Origin: Shewanella sairae
Lineage (GTDB): Bacteria; Pseudomonadota; Gammaproteobacteria; Enterobacterales; Shewanellaceae
NCBI RefSeq assembly: GCF_023283535.1
Contig: NZ_JAKILT010000015.1
Location: 45,914 to 109,913 of the forward strand
Reading direction: 5' to 3'
DNA: 64,000 nucleotides
In this document: positions 1 through 9,670 of the stretch, piece by piece
Position numbering within the stretch: the first letter of the stretch is position 1
How the letters are laid out: each line of letters starts with the position of its first letter
Translations under genes and position numbers: made by a program
Notes under the pieces: model-generated
Databases searched by the model: none
What the model was told of the DNA's origin: nothing
Seen by the model: the letters and a program-made list of their open reading frames with translations, nothing else

Positions 1-539
1 CGCTTGAACAAAATGCGACTGATATCAATCAGATCTTATCGACCATTCAGGCCATTGCCGAGCAGACTAACCTACTTGCACTAAACGCTGCCATTGAAGC
101 CGCTAGAGCTGGCGAACAGGGCCGCGGGTTTGCCGTAGTTGCCGATGAAGTTCGTGTGTTAAGTCACCGCACTCAGGACTCTACTGAAGAGATCCGCTCG
201 ATGATCGCAGCCTTACAGCAAAACAGTCAGCAAGCCGTAGCGTCTATGGCATCGAGCACAGACATTGCCCATTCAAGTGTAGAGTTTGCTAACCAAGCTA
301 AACTCAGCTTAGAACGCATCACTCATTCGATCACTGAAATCAGTGATATGGCAACCCAAATCGCCAGTGCAGCAGAAGAGCAGCGCGCGGTATCAGAAGA
401 TATTAGCCGTAATACTCAGGCTATTAATGATACCTCCAACGAACTATCTTGCCAGACCCAAGAAGTTAGCGATAACGCACAAATGATGCTTCGTACCTCA
501 GGAGAGCTGAGCGATCGCGTCTCTCGCTTTAAAATTTAA
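1..539 (+). CDS. Methyl-accepting chemotaxis protein, C-terminal part (5' end outside window)
   Basis: The reading frame is open from base 3, so the gene starts before the window. Only the cytoplasmic signalling domain is present. It contains the hairpin tip that contacts CheA/CheW ([20 protein letters not shown], then [15 protein letters not shown]), followed by the C-terminal helix with candidate methylation Gln/Glu pairs ([15 protein letters not shown]). By family knowledge it relays receptor state to the CheA kinase at the cell pole. The sensor domain cannot be judged. The last ~175 residues are very similar to those of the next gene, which points to a tandem duplication. A terminator follows directly, so the two receptors are probably transcribed separately. 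Confidence 0.95.
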   Translation, partial: LEQNATDINQILSTIQAIAEQTNLLALNAAIEAARAGEQGRGFAVVADEVRVLSHRTQDSTEEIRSMIAALQQNSQQAVASMASSTDIAHSSVEFANQAKLSLERITHSITEISDMATQIASAAEEQRAVSEDISRNTQAINDTSNELSCQTQEVSDNAQMMLRTSGELSDRVSRFKI

Positions 540-548
540 TCCACACAG

Positions 549-581
549 CTAAAAGCCCCCTTTAGCTATTGGGGCTTTTAG
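549..581 (+). terminator. Rho-independent terminator after the first chemoreceptor
   Basis: An 11-bp inverted repeat (CTAAAAGCCCC / GGGGCTTTTAG) with a loop of about 11 nt lies 10 bases past the stop codon. The stem ends in a short T-run, so termination on the plus strand is plausible. Confidence 0.75.
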
Positions 582-620
582 TCGCTATGACTAGTTAATT
601 CTTTTAATAAAAAGTACACA

Positions 621-2501
621 ATGAACCTTACCATCAAGCAAAAAATCCAAATTGCCGTTTTACTTATTATATTAACCATAACCGCAACCCTCGCTTTTAT
701 CTCAACAACTCAACTGCAAAGCAACACTGACCAAGCCATTTCCGATCGTTTTAATCTACAAGCAGAATCTGTCAGTAATAATATTTTTAGTTGGCTAGAG
801 AGTAAGAAAAATATCATCAATGCCAGTGAGGCTCGCATAAGCCAAGGTATTAGCGATGCCCTACAGTTAGAGCTTGGTATTCAGTCAGGCGGTTTTATTA
901 ACTTGTACATGGGCTTAGATACAGGCTTAGTCATTTCTGGTGATAAATCGGTTAACATTCCAGCCGACTTTGATGGTCGTACTCGCCCTTGGTATCAAGA
1001 CGCCTTTAATAGCCATCAAATTATCACTACTTTGCCTTACGTGGATCTTTCAGGTGATGTGGTTGTTACCTTAGCGAAGCGCTTTAACAGCGACCCAAGT
1101 GGTGTACTAGCAGCCGACTTGAGCATTGCCTATATCACTAAACAGATCAGTGAACTTAATATTGATAATTCTGGATTTGCCTTCTTACTTGATGAAAATA
1201 ATAAGATTCTCGCATTTCGTGATGATAACTACGCTCAGCAACATGCTAATCGCTTAGCCAAAGAGCTCACGCCTTCTAATATCTTATCTCTGCGCGATAG
1301 CGGTAAATTGACGACCTTAGAGTGGCAAGATGGTAACGACAAACTCGTACGCTTAACGCCCCTAAAAGGCACAAGCTGGACGCTCGGTTTAGTTGAAGAC
1401 AAAACCTTAGCTTACCAAGCTATTCAGCAACAAGTAGTACAATCATTAATTGCGGTAGCCTTGCTTGCGTTCGTGATATTAATTATCGCGACTTTGATAG
1501 TAAATCATATGTTTAAACCTCTGCAGCAGCTAACCAATGCTATTGAGGCGTTATCTAATGGCAATGGTGATTTAACGCAGCGATTCCCGGCTAATAGAGC
1601 CGATGAAATCGGTCAGCTTGAACGCCATATGAACCAGTTTATTGCCAGTCTGCAGCAGATGATCAAAGCGATTTCTAATGACACTGAACAACTGATAAAA
1701 CAGATCCATGATTCTGCGGATATTGCCGCTCAAGCCAGCAACGGAGTTAATGCTCAACACCAAGATGTCGATCAAATTGCCACCGCAATTCATGAAATGT
1801 CGGCGACAGCCAGTGAAGTGGCTAATCATGCTGAAATGACAGCGAATGCGGCTCAAGTGTCGGCGCAAGCTTGTATTGATGGTAATGAAGTGATCGGTAA
1901 AAATAGCCAATCTATTGGGCAGTTATCAGAGCAATTGGGTGATGCTTCACAAGTCGTGTCGGCCCTTGAAGCTAACGTTACTGAGATCAATAAAATCCTT
2001 TCAACTATTCAAGCCATTGCAGAGCAAACCAACTTGCTAGCTCTAAACGCTGCTATTGAGGCTGCTCGAGCAGGTGAGCAAGGCCGTGGCTTTGCCGTAG
2101 TTGCTGACGAAGTTCGAGTGTTGAGCCACCGTACTCAAGACTCTACTGAACAGATCAGAACCATGATCGCTACCTTGCAGCAAAATAGCCAACATGCAGT
2201 GACATCAATGGCATCAAGCACTGATATAGCATTAAACAGTGTTGAATTTGCCAACCAAGCGCAACAAAGTTTATTACGCATAACTGACTCTATTACTGAG
2301 ATCACCGATATGGCGACACAGATTGCCAGTGCAGCAGAAGAGCAACGTGCAGTGTCTGATGACATTAGCCGCAATACTCAAGGCATTAGTGAGTCGTCAC
2401 ACTTGCTATCATCTCAGACCCAAGAGGTCAGCGATAACGCGGTAACTATGTTAAGCACCTCGAATGATCTAAACCAACGAGTGTCTCGCTTTACCATTTA
2501 G
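621..2501 (+). CDS. Methyl-accepting chemotaxis protein with dCache sensor domain
   Basis: A full-length 626-residue transmembrane chemoreceptor. In order: N-terminal membrane helix (about 8-30), periplasmic dCache_1-type sensor (about 35-270), second membrane helix (about 273-297), HAMP (about 298-350), and signalling domain with hairpin tip near 470-490 and methylation-type EE/QQ pairs near 575. In the sensor I see R122, W124 and Y125 (RPWY), then Y140, D142 and D166. This spacing resembles the amino-acid-binding motif known for dCache_1AA receptors such as PctA, so an amino acid or related amine ligand is inferred. The position where PctA has a first Tyr is Phe here. No strong ribosome-binding site precedes the ATG. 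Confidence 0.95.
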   Translation: MNLTIKQKIQIAVLLIILTITATLAFISTTQLQSNTDQAISDRFNLQAESVSNNIFSWLESKKNIINASEARISQGISDALQLELGIQSGGFINLYMGLDTGLVISGDKSVNIPADFDGRTRPWYQDAFNSHQIITTLPYVDLSGDVVVTLAKRFNSDPSGVLAADLSIAYITKQISELNIDNSGFAFLLDENNKILAFRDDNYAQQHANRLAKELTPSNILSLRDSGKLTTLEWQDGNDKLVRLTPLKGTSWTLGLVEDKTLAYQAIQQQVVQSLIAVALLAFVILIIATLIVNHMFKPLQQLTNAIEALSNGNGDLTQRFPANRADEIGQLERHMNQFIASLQQMIKAISNDTEQLIKQIHDSADIAAQASNGVNAQHQDVDQIATAIHEMSATASEVANHAEMTANAAQVSAQACIDGNEVIGKNSQSIGQLSEQLGDASQVVSALEANVTEINKILSTIQAIAEQTNLLALNAAIEAARAGEQGRGFAVVADEVRVLSHRTQDSTEQIRTMIATLQQNSQHAVTSMASSTDIALNSVEFANQAQQSLLRITDSITEITDMATQIASAAEEQRAVSDDISRNTQGISESSHLLSSQTQEVSDNAVTMLSTSNDLNQRVSRFTI

Positions 2502-2520
2502 TGCTCACTAAGCTTAAGTT

Positions 2521-2553
2521 AGCAAAAAGCCCAGTTTGACTGGGCTTTTTGCT
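2521..2553. terminator. Terminator between chemoreceptor and cydC, probably bidirectional
   Basis: A perfect 13-bp inverted repeat (AGCAAAAAGCCCA / TGGGCTTTTTGCT) with a 7-nt loop has A and T runs on both sides. It lies between convergent genes and could serve both. Confidence 0.85.
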
Positions 2554-2636
2554 ATTCAGTACTGACTAATCGAGGCTAATTTGATTAAGTATTACTCGCC
2601 ATATCACTTAACCAAGAGCCCTTAGCCAACAGCGCG

Positions 2637-4376
2637 TTAGCTTAAACGCTTAAACAGGCTGGCATAGTAAGCATCACTCTCAAGTAACTCGGTATGAGTC
2701 CCGCTCGCGCGGATCGCACCTTGATCCATTAAGTGAATGCTGTCCATTTGATTCATTGCGGTAAGGCGGTGGCTGATCATCAACATGGTTTTGTCAGCTG
2801 CAAATTCAAATAATAAACGCAAGATGTCACGCTCTGTGCGCTTATCTAAGCCTTCTGTTGGCTCATCTAATAACAAGATAGGTGCATCGCGCAGTAAGGC
2901 TCTGGCAACACCTATACGGCGCTGCTCACCACCCGAAAGTTGACGCCCCCCCTCGCCTAACCAAGCATCGAGCGGCTTGTCGCCTTGCAACAAACTCTCC
3001 AGGCCAACTTTGTGTAGTACAGCAATCAACTTATCATCATCTTTACGGGTCGCGCCGTTAATCGCTAAGGCGAGGTTCTCGCGCAGTGTGCCGCTAAACA
3101 GGTAAATACGTTGACTCACAACCGACATCGACTGGCGTAGCTGTAACTCTGAGTATTGGCTAGCATCACAACCATCAATGCTGACTTGTCCCTTATTAGG
3201 TAACCACTCCCGGGTAAGTAACGACAACAAGCTCGACTTACCGCAACCAGTTTGCCCCAGTAACGCCACTTTTTGACCAGCTTTAACCTCAAGGTTTAGC
3301 CCTTTCAGCACGGTTTGCTGCTCATTGTAACCAAACTCGATATCAGTAAAACGGATAGCACCTTGGCTAACATCTGCACATTGCGCCGCAGCAAAAGTCA
3401 CGCTCGGCGTTTGTTCGACTACCTCATTGAGTCTTGTAGCCGCAGAACTACATGCCGATAAATGCTGGAACGCCCCCGCTAACGGCATCATCATCTCAAT
3501 TGTTGCCATGGTTAAAAATACTACCATGGCGAGTCTTGGGCCCGGCGGCACTGCAGTGCCAACGCCTGATGCCGCTAAATACAACATCATTAGCACAGCA
3601 AAAGCGTGGCACAAGATTAAACAGGCTTGGCTTAACGCTGTGACACGGTTCATCGCATTTTGGCTATTCAGCATCTGAAGCTGCGCTTGCTCTAAACGCG
3701 AACGGTAAGCTTGTTGTGCACCAAACAAAGTCAGCTCAGCTTGCCCTTGAATATATTCAAGTAACTGCACCCGCAATACGCGTTTAGTCTCAAGTTGTGC
3801 AATACCTGGCTTGCGCCCTAAAAAGTAAAACGTCGTTGGCAGTAATAACCACACCGCCAGTAATACACTGCACAATGTACGCGCAAGCTCAGGGTCAAAG
3901 TGACCAACAAAGAAGTACAGCGCTAACATCATCAATAGAGATGCCGCTAACGGGGTGATTAAGCGCAAATAAAGATGATCTAACGTATCAATATCAGCAA
4001 CCAAACGGTTGAGTAGATCACCTTGACGCACGCCTTGCAGATTCTTAGCACTTAATGGCAGTAACTTGTTCCACACCCAGCAGCGCAGATCGGTTAACAA
4101 ACTGAAAGTCGCTTCATGGGTCGCTAGACGTTCACCATAGCGACTTGCGGTGCGCACTATTGATAAAAAGCGCACCCCACCAGCGGGCGTAAAATAATTG
4201 AACATTTGCGCCGACAGCACAGTTAAACCCGCCACTGCTGTTGCCGATAGAAACCAACCCGATAGCGACAGCAAACCGATACCGGCCATCAAGGTGGTTA
4301 CACTTAAAAACAAACCGATAAACATCATAAAAGCTTGGCTTTTAAAGCGCTTTATATAGGGAAATAGTGCTCGCAT
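2637..4376 (-). CDS. cydC: Heterodimeric ABC exporter subunit CydC (glutathione/cysteine export, cytochrome bd assembly)
   Basis: 579 residues, usual family length. The N-terminal half is a six-helix type I exporter membrane domain. The C-terminal half is an ABC ATPase with Walker A GQTGCGKSS, signature LSGGEQRRIG and Walker B ILLLDEP, followed by the D-loop and switch His (ISHRL). By family knowledge CydDC exports reduced thiols to the periplasm and is needed to assemble cytochrome bd and c-type cytochromes. Its ATG overlaps the cydD TAA by one base (TAATG), so the two are translationally coupled. The other ABC exporter half of the pair is immediately upstream. Confidence 0.95.
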   Translation of the reverse strand: MRALFPYIKRFKSQAFMMFIGLFLSVTTLMAGIGLLSLSGWFLSATAVAGLTVLSAQMFNYFTPAGGVRFLSIVRTASRYGERLATHEATFSLLTDLRCWVWNKLLPLSAKNLQGVRQGDLLNRLVADIDTLDHLYLRLITPLAASLLMMLALYFFVGHFDPELARTLCSVLLAVWLLLPTTFYFLGRKPGIAQLETKRVLRVQLLEYIQGQAELTLFGAQQAYRSRLEQAQLQMLNSQNAMNRVTALSQACLILCHAFAVLMMLYLAASGVGTAVPPGPRLAMVVFLTMATIEMMMPLAGAFQHLSACSSAATRLNEVVEQTPSVTFAAAQCADVSQGAIRFTDIEFGYNEQQTVLKGLNLEVKAGQKVALLGQTGCGKSSLLSLLTREWLPNKGQVSIDGCDASQYSELQLRQSMSVVSQRIYLFSGTLRENLALAINGATRKDDDKLIAVLHKVGLESLLQGDKPLDAWLGEGGRQLSGGEQRRIGVARALLRDAPILLLDEPTEGLDKRTERDILRLLFEFAADKTMLMISHRLTAMNQMDSIHLMDQGAIRASGTHTELLESDAYYASLFKRLS

Positions 4377-6184
4377 TACTTGTCTCCCTCTGGCTGGTTA
4401 TTTGCTTGCTCTACAGGCTCTAGGTCAAACTCACTAACGCTACTGGCTTCATCAAGCATCTGCTTAAATGTGCCCTCTTGTGCGATGAGTTGCTGATAGC
4501 AACCTTGTTGCACTAACGCGCCTTTATCTATCACTAAAATGTTATCCATGGCGCTTAAATTTTCGAGTCTATGGGTCACCATAATGCAGCTATGCCCTTG
4601 CATAGCGGCGGTTAATGTTGCTTGTACCGCTTGCTCGCTTAAGCTGTCTAAACTGGCGGTCGGTTCATCGAGAATAAATAACGAAGCTTGCTGCGCAAGT
4701 GCTCTTGCCAATGCAATTCGCTGCGCTTGTCCTACCGACAAGCCCGCTGTTTGCTCTTGGATGGCGTGGGATAGCCCTAAGGGTTGCTGCTCAACAAAAT
4801 CTAAAATCTGCGCTTTTTCAAGCAAAGACAAAATCTCGTTATCCGACAAGTTGCGCCCCATGGCAATATTGTCACGTAAAGTGCCATGAAACAGCTGCGG
4901 CTCTTGGCCTAACCAAGCCAGTTGTTTACGCCAATCGGCTAGCGACAGCTCTTTAAGCTCGGTACCGGCAATGCTTAACTCACCTTTGTAAGGTAAAAAT
5001 CCCAATAAAGCATTTAACAAACTGGTTTTGCCTGCACCGCTTGGGCCAACTATCGCCACATGCTCATTGGCGCTAATTTTAAAGCTCACCGGTCCAAGCA
5101 ATAAGCTGCCATCTAAGCTATAAACCGATAAATCTTTCGCGGTAATATCGATGTCGCCAGTCAATTTTTTATCACCACCAAACTGTTCTGTCGGGTGGTC
5201 AAGCAATGCCATTAGCTCCTCTGCCGCACCAATCGCTTGTGCTTTAGCATGATAGTGGGTGCCCATATCGCGCAGTGGCTGATAAAACTCTGGCGCTAAG
5301 ATCAACACAAACAAACCGGTAAACAGGCTGATTGGCGTGCCGTAATGGCCAAAGTCGAGGTGATGTAAATAACTAAAGCCGAAGTAAACCGCCATCACCG
5401 CAATCGATACCGCAGCAAAGAACTCCAGCACGGCTGAGCTTAAAAATGCCATGCGCAGGACAGCCATGGTGCGCTCACGAAACTCTTCTGATGCTTTGCG
5501 GATAACCTTGGCTTCTTTCTCGCCTTGGTTAAACAGCTTTAGCGTCGATAAGCCTTTCAACCTATCCATAAAGTGGCCACTTAAACGGGCTAACGCACTA
5601 AAGTTTTTACGGTTAGCATCAGCAGCGCCCATGCCCACCAGAATCATAAACATCGGGATAAGCGGTGCGGTAGCGAATAAAATTAGACCTGCGGCCCAGT
5701 TAATCGGAAAAACAGCAACTAAGATAATCAGTGGAATAAAACCGGCTAACACAACTTGTGGTAAGTAACGTGCGTAGAAATCTTGTAGATCTTCAACTTG
5801 CTCAAGCACAATACTGGCCCAGCTCCCAGCGGGTTTACCTTTAATAAACGCAGGTCCAAGTAGCGCGAGCTTATCGAGTACTGCGGCGCGCATCTCAACC
5901 CTGAGTTTTGCTCCAGCATGAAAACTAGCGCGTTCTCGGGCAAACGCGAGTATGCCGCGGACCACAGTTAATCCAAGTAGCGCCCAAAAGTGATCGATAA
6001 AATCACTCTTAGGTAGCTCATCGATAATAATGCCTTGCAGTACAGTGGCGATAAGCCATGCCTGACACATCAGACTTAGCCCGGTTAATACACCGAAAAA
6101 AACCGACAGATTTAAATAAAAGCCACAGGCTTTCTTTTGCAGCTTTAGCCATTTAGTAAGTTTTTTTTCTACTGTTTTATCCAT
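4376..6184 (-). CDS. cydD: Heterodimeric ABC exporter subunit CydD
   Basis: 602 residues from the ATG at 6184. The frame is open further to a TTG at 6244, but the N-terminus from 6184 (MDKTVEKKLTKWLKLQ) aligns by memory with E. coli CydD, so I chose it. Membrane helices occupy about 1-320. The ATPase domain has Walker A GPSGAGKTS, signature LSVGQAQRIALARA and Walker B LFILDEP. It partners CydC in thiol export for cytochrome bd and cytochrome c maturation. It is the first gene of a cydDC operon. An FNR-type palindrome about 220 bp upstream suggests oxygen-responsive control. Confidence 0.95.
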   Translation of the reverse strand: MDKTVEKKLTKWLKLQKKACGFYLNLSVFFGVLTGLSLMCQAWLIATVLQGIIIDELPKSDFIDHFWALLGLTVVRGILAFARERASFHAGAKLRVEMRAAVLDKLALLGPAFIKGKPAGSWASIVLEQVEDLQDFYARYLPQVVLAGFIPLIILVAVFPINWAAGLILFATAPLIPMFMILVGMGAADANRKNFSALARLSGHFMDRLKGLSTLKLFNQGEKEAKVIRKASEEFRERTMAVLRMAFLSSAVLEFFAAVSIAVMAVYFGFSYLHHLDFGHYGTPISLFTGLFVLILAPEFYQPLRDMGTHYHAKAQAIGAAEELMALLDHPTEQFGGDKKLTGDIDITAKDLSVYSLDGSLLLGPVSFKISANEHVAIVGPSGAGKTSLLNALLGFLPYKGELSIAGTELKELSLADWRKQLAWLGQEPQLFHGTLRDNIAMGRNLSDNEILSLLEKAQILDFVEQQPLGLSHAIQEQTAGLSVGQAQRIALARALAQQASLFILDEPTASLDSLSEQAVQATLTAAMQGHSCIMVTHRLENLSAMDNILVIDKGALVQQGCYQQLIAQEGTFKQMLDEASSVSEFDLEPVEQANNQPEGDK

Positions 6185-6404
6185 GTTATTCCAGACTAAC
6201 GACAACAAGAGGGGAGTTGGATGCAGCGCATCTAACTTAGGCAAAAAACATATTTTAAAGACTTTATCGACTGACGTAAGTTCAATCTCTTTAGCTTACG
6301 TAAGGCGAATAAAACGCGAATACAAATCAATATTACCTCAGTATCGCAGGCATTAATCGCAGAATAAAACATCAATGCTGTAAATGTTATCGGACTCACA
6401 AAAA

Positions 6405-6418
6405 TTGAGCTAGATCAA
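6405..6418. promoter_or_regulatory. FNR/EtrA- or CRP-type palindrome upstream of cydDC
   Basis: TTGAG-CTAG-ATCAA differs from the FNR consensus TTGAT-N4-ATCAA at one position. It sits in the 360-bp space between cydD and the DUF3622 gene. Regulation of cydDC by an FNR homologue fits its role in anaerobic and microaerobic cytochrome assembly. The -10/-35 elements were not resolved. Confidence 0.45.
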
Positions 6419-6463
6419 TAAATCACAGCCTACTAAACAAACAGCATAGTAAATCGTAGATAT

Positions 6464-6498
6464 AAAAAAACCGCAATAAGCTAGGCTTACTGCGGTTT
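6464..6498 (-). terminator. Rho-independent terminator for the DUF3622 gene
   Basis: A 14-bp near-perfect stem (AAACCGCAATAAGC / GCTTACTGCGGTTT, 3-nt loop) is followed, on the minus strand, by a run of seven T. It lies about 50 bases past the stop of the minus-strand gene. Confidence 0.8.
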
Positions 6499-6546
6499 AT
6501 CAATTTATTTAGCTATCGCTTAAACAAATTTGCTTGCTAAGCAAGA

Positions 6547-6885
6547 TTAACCTTCTGAGTCTGACTCATAATCTAGGTTATCTTCATCATAATCTGATTT
6601 GCTTGGACGTGCATTACGCCACGCATCAGCAGCAAGTTCTTTAGCGTCAGCCGCTTCGTTACGCTCTTCACGTGCCTTAGCTTTGCGCTCGTTACGCTTG
6701 ATTAAGTTTTCTAAGAATGATTTAAGCTCAGTCTCGCCCCAAGCTTGTGCTTCTGCTTCAGTCGCAAAACCTTTCTTAGATTTAGAAACAACAATCTTTC
6801 TTGCTGTTTGACGACGAGTGATTTGGCCAGTCCAAGTTGCGCCATCGGCAACTACGCGAAAATCATACTTCTTAGTTTGTGTCAT
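6547..6885 (-). CDS. DUF3622 family small protein, function unknown
   Basis: 112 residues. The first half (about 5-60, YDFRVVADGATWTGQITRR then KIVVSKSKKGFATEAEAQAW) looks like a small beta-alpha domain that I recall as DUF3622 of Shewanella, Vibrio and relatives. The second half is a highly charged helix (KRNERKAKAREERNEA) ending in an acidic tail rich in D, E and S. There is no signal peptide or membrane helix, so it is probably cytoplasmic. AGGAT lies about 10 bases before the ATG, and a strong terminator follows. It appears monocistronic. The function is not known to me. Confidence 0.8.
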   Translation of the reverse strand: MTQTKKYDFRVVADGATWTGQITRRQTARKIVVSKSKKGFATEAEAQAWGETELKSFLENLIKRNERKAKAREERNEAADAKELAADAWRNARPSKSDYDEDNLDYESDSEG

Positions 6886-7085
6886 GTTACTTTTTATCCT
6901 AACAATAATGCTAATACTTGAACCAAACAGCCAGCCTGTTTACAGCGCCTATATAATAGTAAAGGCATCTACCAACAATTTGGTGGTTCAATCAATACGC
7001 AAGACCAACACCCTAAGCATCACTCTCACGTTCATAATTCTGTTTCTAAATTGCCCTGTAATGATTAGCTAAATCACTACGCAAT

Positions 7086-7286
7086 TTATTCCACTGCCGA
7101 TCCAGCTCCACACAGCTTACAATTGAGATAATAACCAAGCATGGCATCTCTACCTTGCTGGCTGGTCACCCAATCTCGCCGCTCCCATGGAGGGCGATGA
7201 CGAACATGTTGCGTATGACCGCAAGACAAATTGGCAACCCAATGATCTTCATCATCCTGATGATAACTAATGATAGGTCGCTGCAT
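7086..7286 (-). CDS. DUF3565 family small zinc-ribbon-like protein
   Basis: 66 residues. It carries the family pattern: an SYHQDDEDHWVANLSCGHTQ segment, HVRHRPPW, and a C-terminal CKLC pair. The C-G-H and C-x-x-C residues could form a metal site. I recall this as DUF3565. It is cytoplasmic, with no membrane helix. Its biochemical role is unknown to me. It is transcribed away from rhlE, and the 415-bp gap between them must hold both promoters. Confidence 0.8.
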   Translation of the reverse strand: MQRPIISYHQDDEDHWVANLSCGHTQHVRHRPPWERRDWVTSQQGRDAMLGYYLNCKLCGAGSAVE

Positions 7287-7701
7287 GACAAGTCGCCGAA
7301 ATAGGTATCGTAAATACCTAAGTTTTGCTGGTGAAAATCGGTAGATGAACTTTCAGGGGCGCGAGATTAACACATGCAGCGCCGATACAACATCTTTTAA
7401 TCGACTAAAAATCACACAATCGATAATTTTTTACCAAATTAGTCAATTTATCTCGGTAACGATTATCAATTCAATGTGGATTCAGGAGCGAAAACCTATC
7501 TCCCCCCCAATTAACTGCCATACTCAATAGAAAGCCGATAATAGCGCCGCACAAACCGATTATTTAGCAACTGATTGTTTAATAATTAGCGCTTTTTAAG
7601 CAGATCCTGTAAGCTGCACGACCGCCAGCATCTGCAGGCCCCCTAAAACCGCTGCCAGTCGCACTTTTACGCCTATTTCGCAGCCGAAATGAGACCTATC
7701 T
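7287..7701. other. Intergenic region between divergent DUF3565 and rhlE genes
   Basis: No coding region, repeat or clear operator is visible. The last 150 bases are likely the rhlE leader. They contain C-rich tracts (GGCCCCC and CCCCCC) and only a weak ribosome-binding site before the ATG. Confidence 0.4.
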
Positions 7702-9279
7702 ATGAGTTTTGCCTCACTGGGCTTATCTGCCCAAATTTTGAAAGCCGTTGCCAACAAAGGTTATGACACTCCTTCACCTATTCAGGCACAAGCAATTCCA
7801 GCCGTGTTGGAAGGTAAAGATGTAATGGCGGCAGCGCAAACGGGCACAGGTAAAACAGCGGGTTTTACACTGCCCTTGCTAGAGCTACTTTCAAAAGGCA
7901 ATAAGGCGCAAGCAAAACAAGTACGCGCATTAGTATTAACCCCAACCCGTGAACTTGCGGCGCAGGTAGGCGAAAGCGTTGAAACTTACGGTAAGAACTT
8001 ACCGCTAAAATCAGCAGTGGTATTTGGTGGTGTGGGTATTGGGCCACAAATCACTAAACTTAATCGTGGTGTTGATATCTTAGTGGCGACACCAGGTCGT
8101 CTATTGGATTTATACAATCAACGTGCTTTAAGCTTTAGTCAGCTTGAAGTATTGGTGCTTGATGAAGCTGACCGCATGTTAGACATGGGCTTTATTCACG
8201 ACATCAAAAAGGTTTTGGCCGTATTGCCAGCCAAGCGTCAGAACCTAATGTTCTCAGCCACTTTCTCTGACGAGATCCGTCAGTTAGCAAAAGGCCTAGT
8301 GAACAACCCAGTTGAAATTTCAGTCACGCCGCGTAATGCGACAGCAAATACTGTACAACAGTGGATCTGCCCTGTTGATAAAGGCCAAAAAGCCGCAGTG
8401 TTAGTCAAACTGATTAAACAAAATAACTGGCAACAGGTATTGGTATTTAGCCGCACTAAGCACGGTGCTAACCGTCTGGCTAAAAGCCTAGAAGCGAAAG
8501 ATATTACCGCTGCAGCTATTCACGGTAACAAGAGCCAAGGCGCAAGAACTAAAGCGTTGGCAGACTTTAAGAGCGGTGCTATTCGTGTACTTGTAGCCAC
8601 TGATATTGCCGCACGCGGCCTTGATATTGACCAGCTGCCACAGGTGGTTAACTTTGACTTACCAAACGTGCCGGAAGATTACGTACATCGTATTGGCCGA
8701 ACAGGTCGCGCAGGTGCATCGGGTCATGCGGTATCACTTGTTGGTGACGAAGAGATCAAATTGCTACGTGATATCGAGCTATTGATTAAACAAAACTTAG
8801 AGCGTCGCGTAATCGAAGGTTTTGAGCCAACTTATCACCTGCCAGAAACAGACTTAACCGGTAAGTCTCACGGCCAAAATAGAGGCCCACGTAACGGTGG
8901 TAATCAAGGTCGTGGTAATGGCCGTTCACGCAGCCCTAACAAAGGTGCCAACTCAGGCGGTGCGAGTAATAAGTCAGCTAACCCTCGTCGCCAAGGTGAT
9001 AACCAAGGCAACAGCCAAAATGGTGCTGCAAAAACTGAGCATAGAGATGGTCAACGCAGCGGTAAAATGGCTCGCGGCCACCAGCCAAGTGCCGATGCAC
9101 AACCAAGCAAGCCTAGACGTCAACGCAGACCAAATGCGGCGAATAATGCAGCTGGTAACAATGCTTCTGGTAACAATTCGCAAGCGCACAAAGCTAAGCC
9201 TGCCGGTCAGCGCCGCCCTAACCCAAATAGAGCGAGCAATGGCAACCGAGCTGCCAACAAGCCAAGTAATAATAGCTAA
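7702..9279 (+). CDS. rhlE: DEAD-box ATP-dependent RNA helicase RhlE
   Basis: 525 residues. All DEAD-box motifs are visible: Q motif ([14 protein letters not shown]), motif [10 protein letters not shown], Ia PTRELAAQV, Ib [37 protein letters not shown]. Residues 1-380 form the two RecA-like domains. From about 385 to the end is a basic, low-complexity tail rich in N, G, R, K and Q, typical of RhlE and likely an RNA-binding tail. It acts in RNA remodelling and ribosome assembly, often at low temperature. A hairpin follows the stop. It is convergent with dbpA. Confidence 0.95.
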   Translation: MSFASLGLSAQILKAVANKGYDTPSPIQAQAIPAVLEGKDVMAAAQTGTGKTAGFTLPLLELLSKGNKAQAKQVRALVLTPTRELAAQVGESVETYGKNLPLKSAVVFGGVGIGPQITKLNRGVDILVATPGRLLDLYNQRALSFSQLEVLVLDEADRMLDMGFIHDIKKVLAVLPAKRQNLMFSATFSDEIRQLAKGLVNNPVEISVTPRNATANTVQQWICPVDKGQKAAVLVKLIKQNNWQQVLVFSRTKHGANRLAKSLEAKDITAAAIHGNKSQGARTKALADFKSGAIRVLVATDIAARGLDIDQLPQVVNFDLPNVPEDYVHRIGRTGRAGASGHAVSLVGDEEIKLLRDIELLIKQNLERRVIEGFEPTYHLPETDLTGKSHGQNRGPRNGGNQGRGNGRSRSPNKGANSGGASNKSANPRRQGDNQGNSQNGAAKTEHRDGQRSGKMARGHQPSADAQPSKPRRQRRPNAANNAAGNNASGNNSQAHKAKPAGQRRPNPNRASNGNRAANKPSNNS

Positions 9280-9296
9280 ACTTTGAGTATTATTTA

Positions 9297-9326
9297 GATA
9301 TCAAGGTCGCAAAAGACCTTGATATC
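9297..9326 (+). terminator. Hairpin after rhlE
   Basis: A perfect 12-bp inverted repeat (GATATCAAGGTC / GACCTTGATATC) with a 6-nt loop lies just past the stop codon. There is no T-run, so it may stabilise the 3' end rather than terminate. Confidence 0.5.
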
Positions 9327-9340
9327 TGTATTCGTAGCTT

Positions 9341-9613
9341 AAGAGCCTTGGCATAAGTGTTCCAGACACAACTACCAAGACTAACCATTCATGACTCTTG
9401 ATATAAGAGCCTTGGCATAAATGCTCCAGACACAACTACCAAGACTAACCATTCATGACTCTTGATATAAGAGCCTTGGCATAAATGCTCCAGACACAAA
9501 TACCAAGACTAACCATCCATAACTCTTGATATAAGAGCCTTGGCATAAATGCTCCGGGCACAAATACCAAGGCTAACCATCCATGGGCCTTGGCATAAGT
9601 GTTCCAGACACAA
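9341..9613. repeat. 64-bp direct tandem repeat, about 4.4 copies
   Basis: Units begin with AAGAGCCTTGGCATAA at 9341, 9405, 9469 and 9533, exactly 64 bp apart, with a partial fifth from about 9585. Copies differ by a few substitutions. Two self-complementary parts recur: CTCTT-GATAT-AAGAG across the unit boundary, and CCTTGG...CCAAG within the unit. In the fourth unit a change to CCAAGGCT makes the inner stem perfect. No open reading frame spans it. Confidence 0.9.
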
Positions 9614-9642
9614 AAAAGCAGCGCTTTGGCGCTGCTTTTTTT
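9612..9642. terminator. Bidirectional terminator between rhlE and dbpA
   Basis: A 7-bp GC-rich stem (GCAGCGC / GCGCTGC) with a TTTG loop is flanked by A6 and T7. It is symmetric and can serve both convergent genes. Confidence 0.9.
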
Positions 9643-9670
9643 ATGGGGGATGTGTCAACCTAATAAGGGC

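Noticed and set aside
8897..9286. Second open frame inside the 3' end of rhlE
   Set aside because: It is an out-of-frame reading of the low-complexity basic tail, with no ribosome-binding site and no family resemblance.
9341..9613. CRISPR array or insertion sequence ends
   Set aside because: Units are contiguous 64-bp copies with no spacers, and no transposase frame is present.
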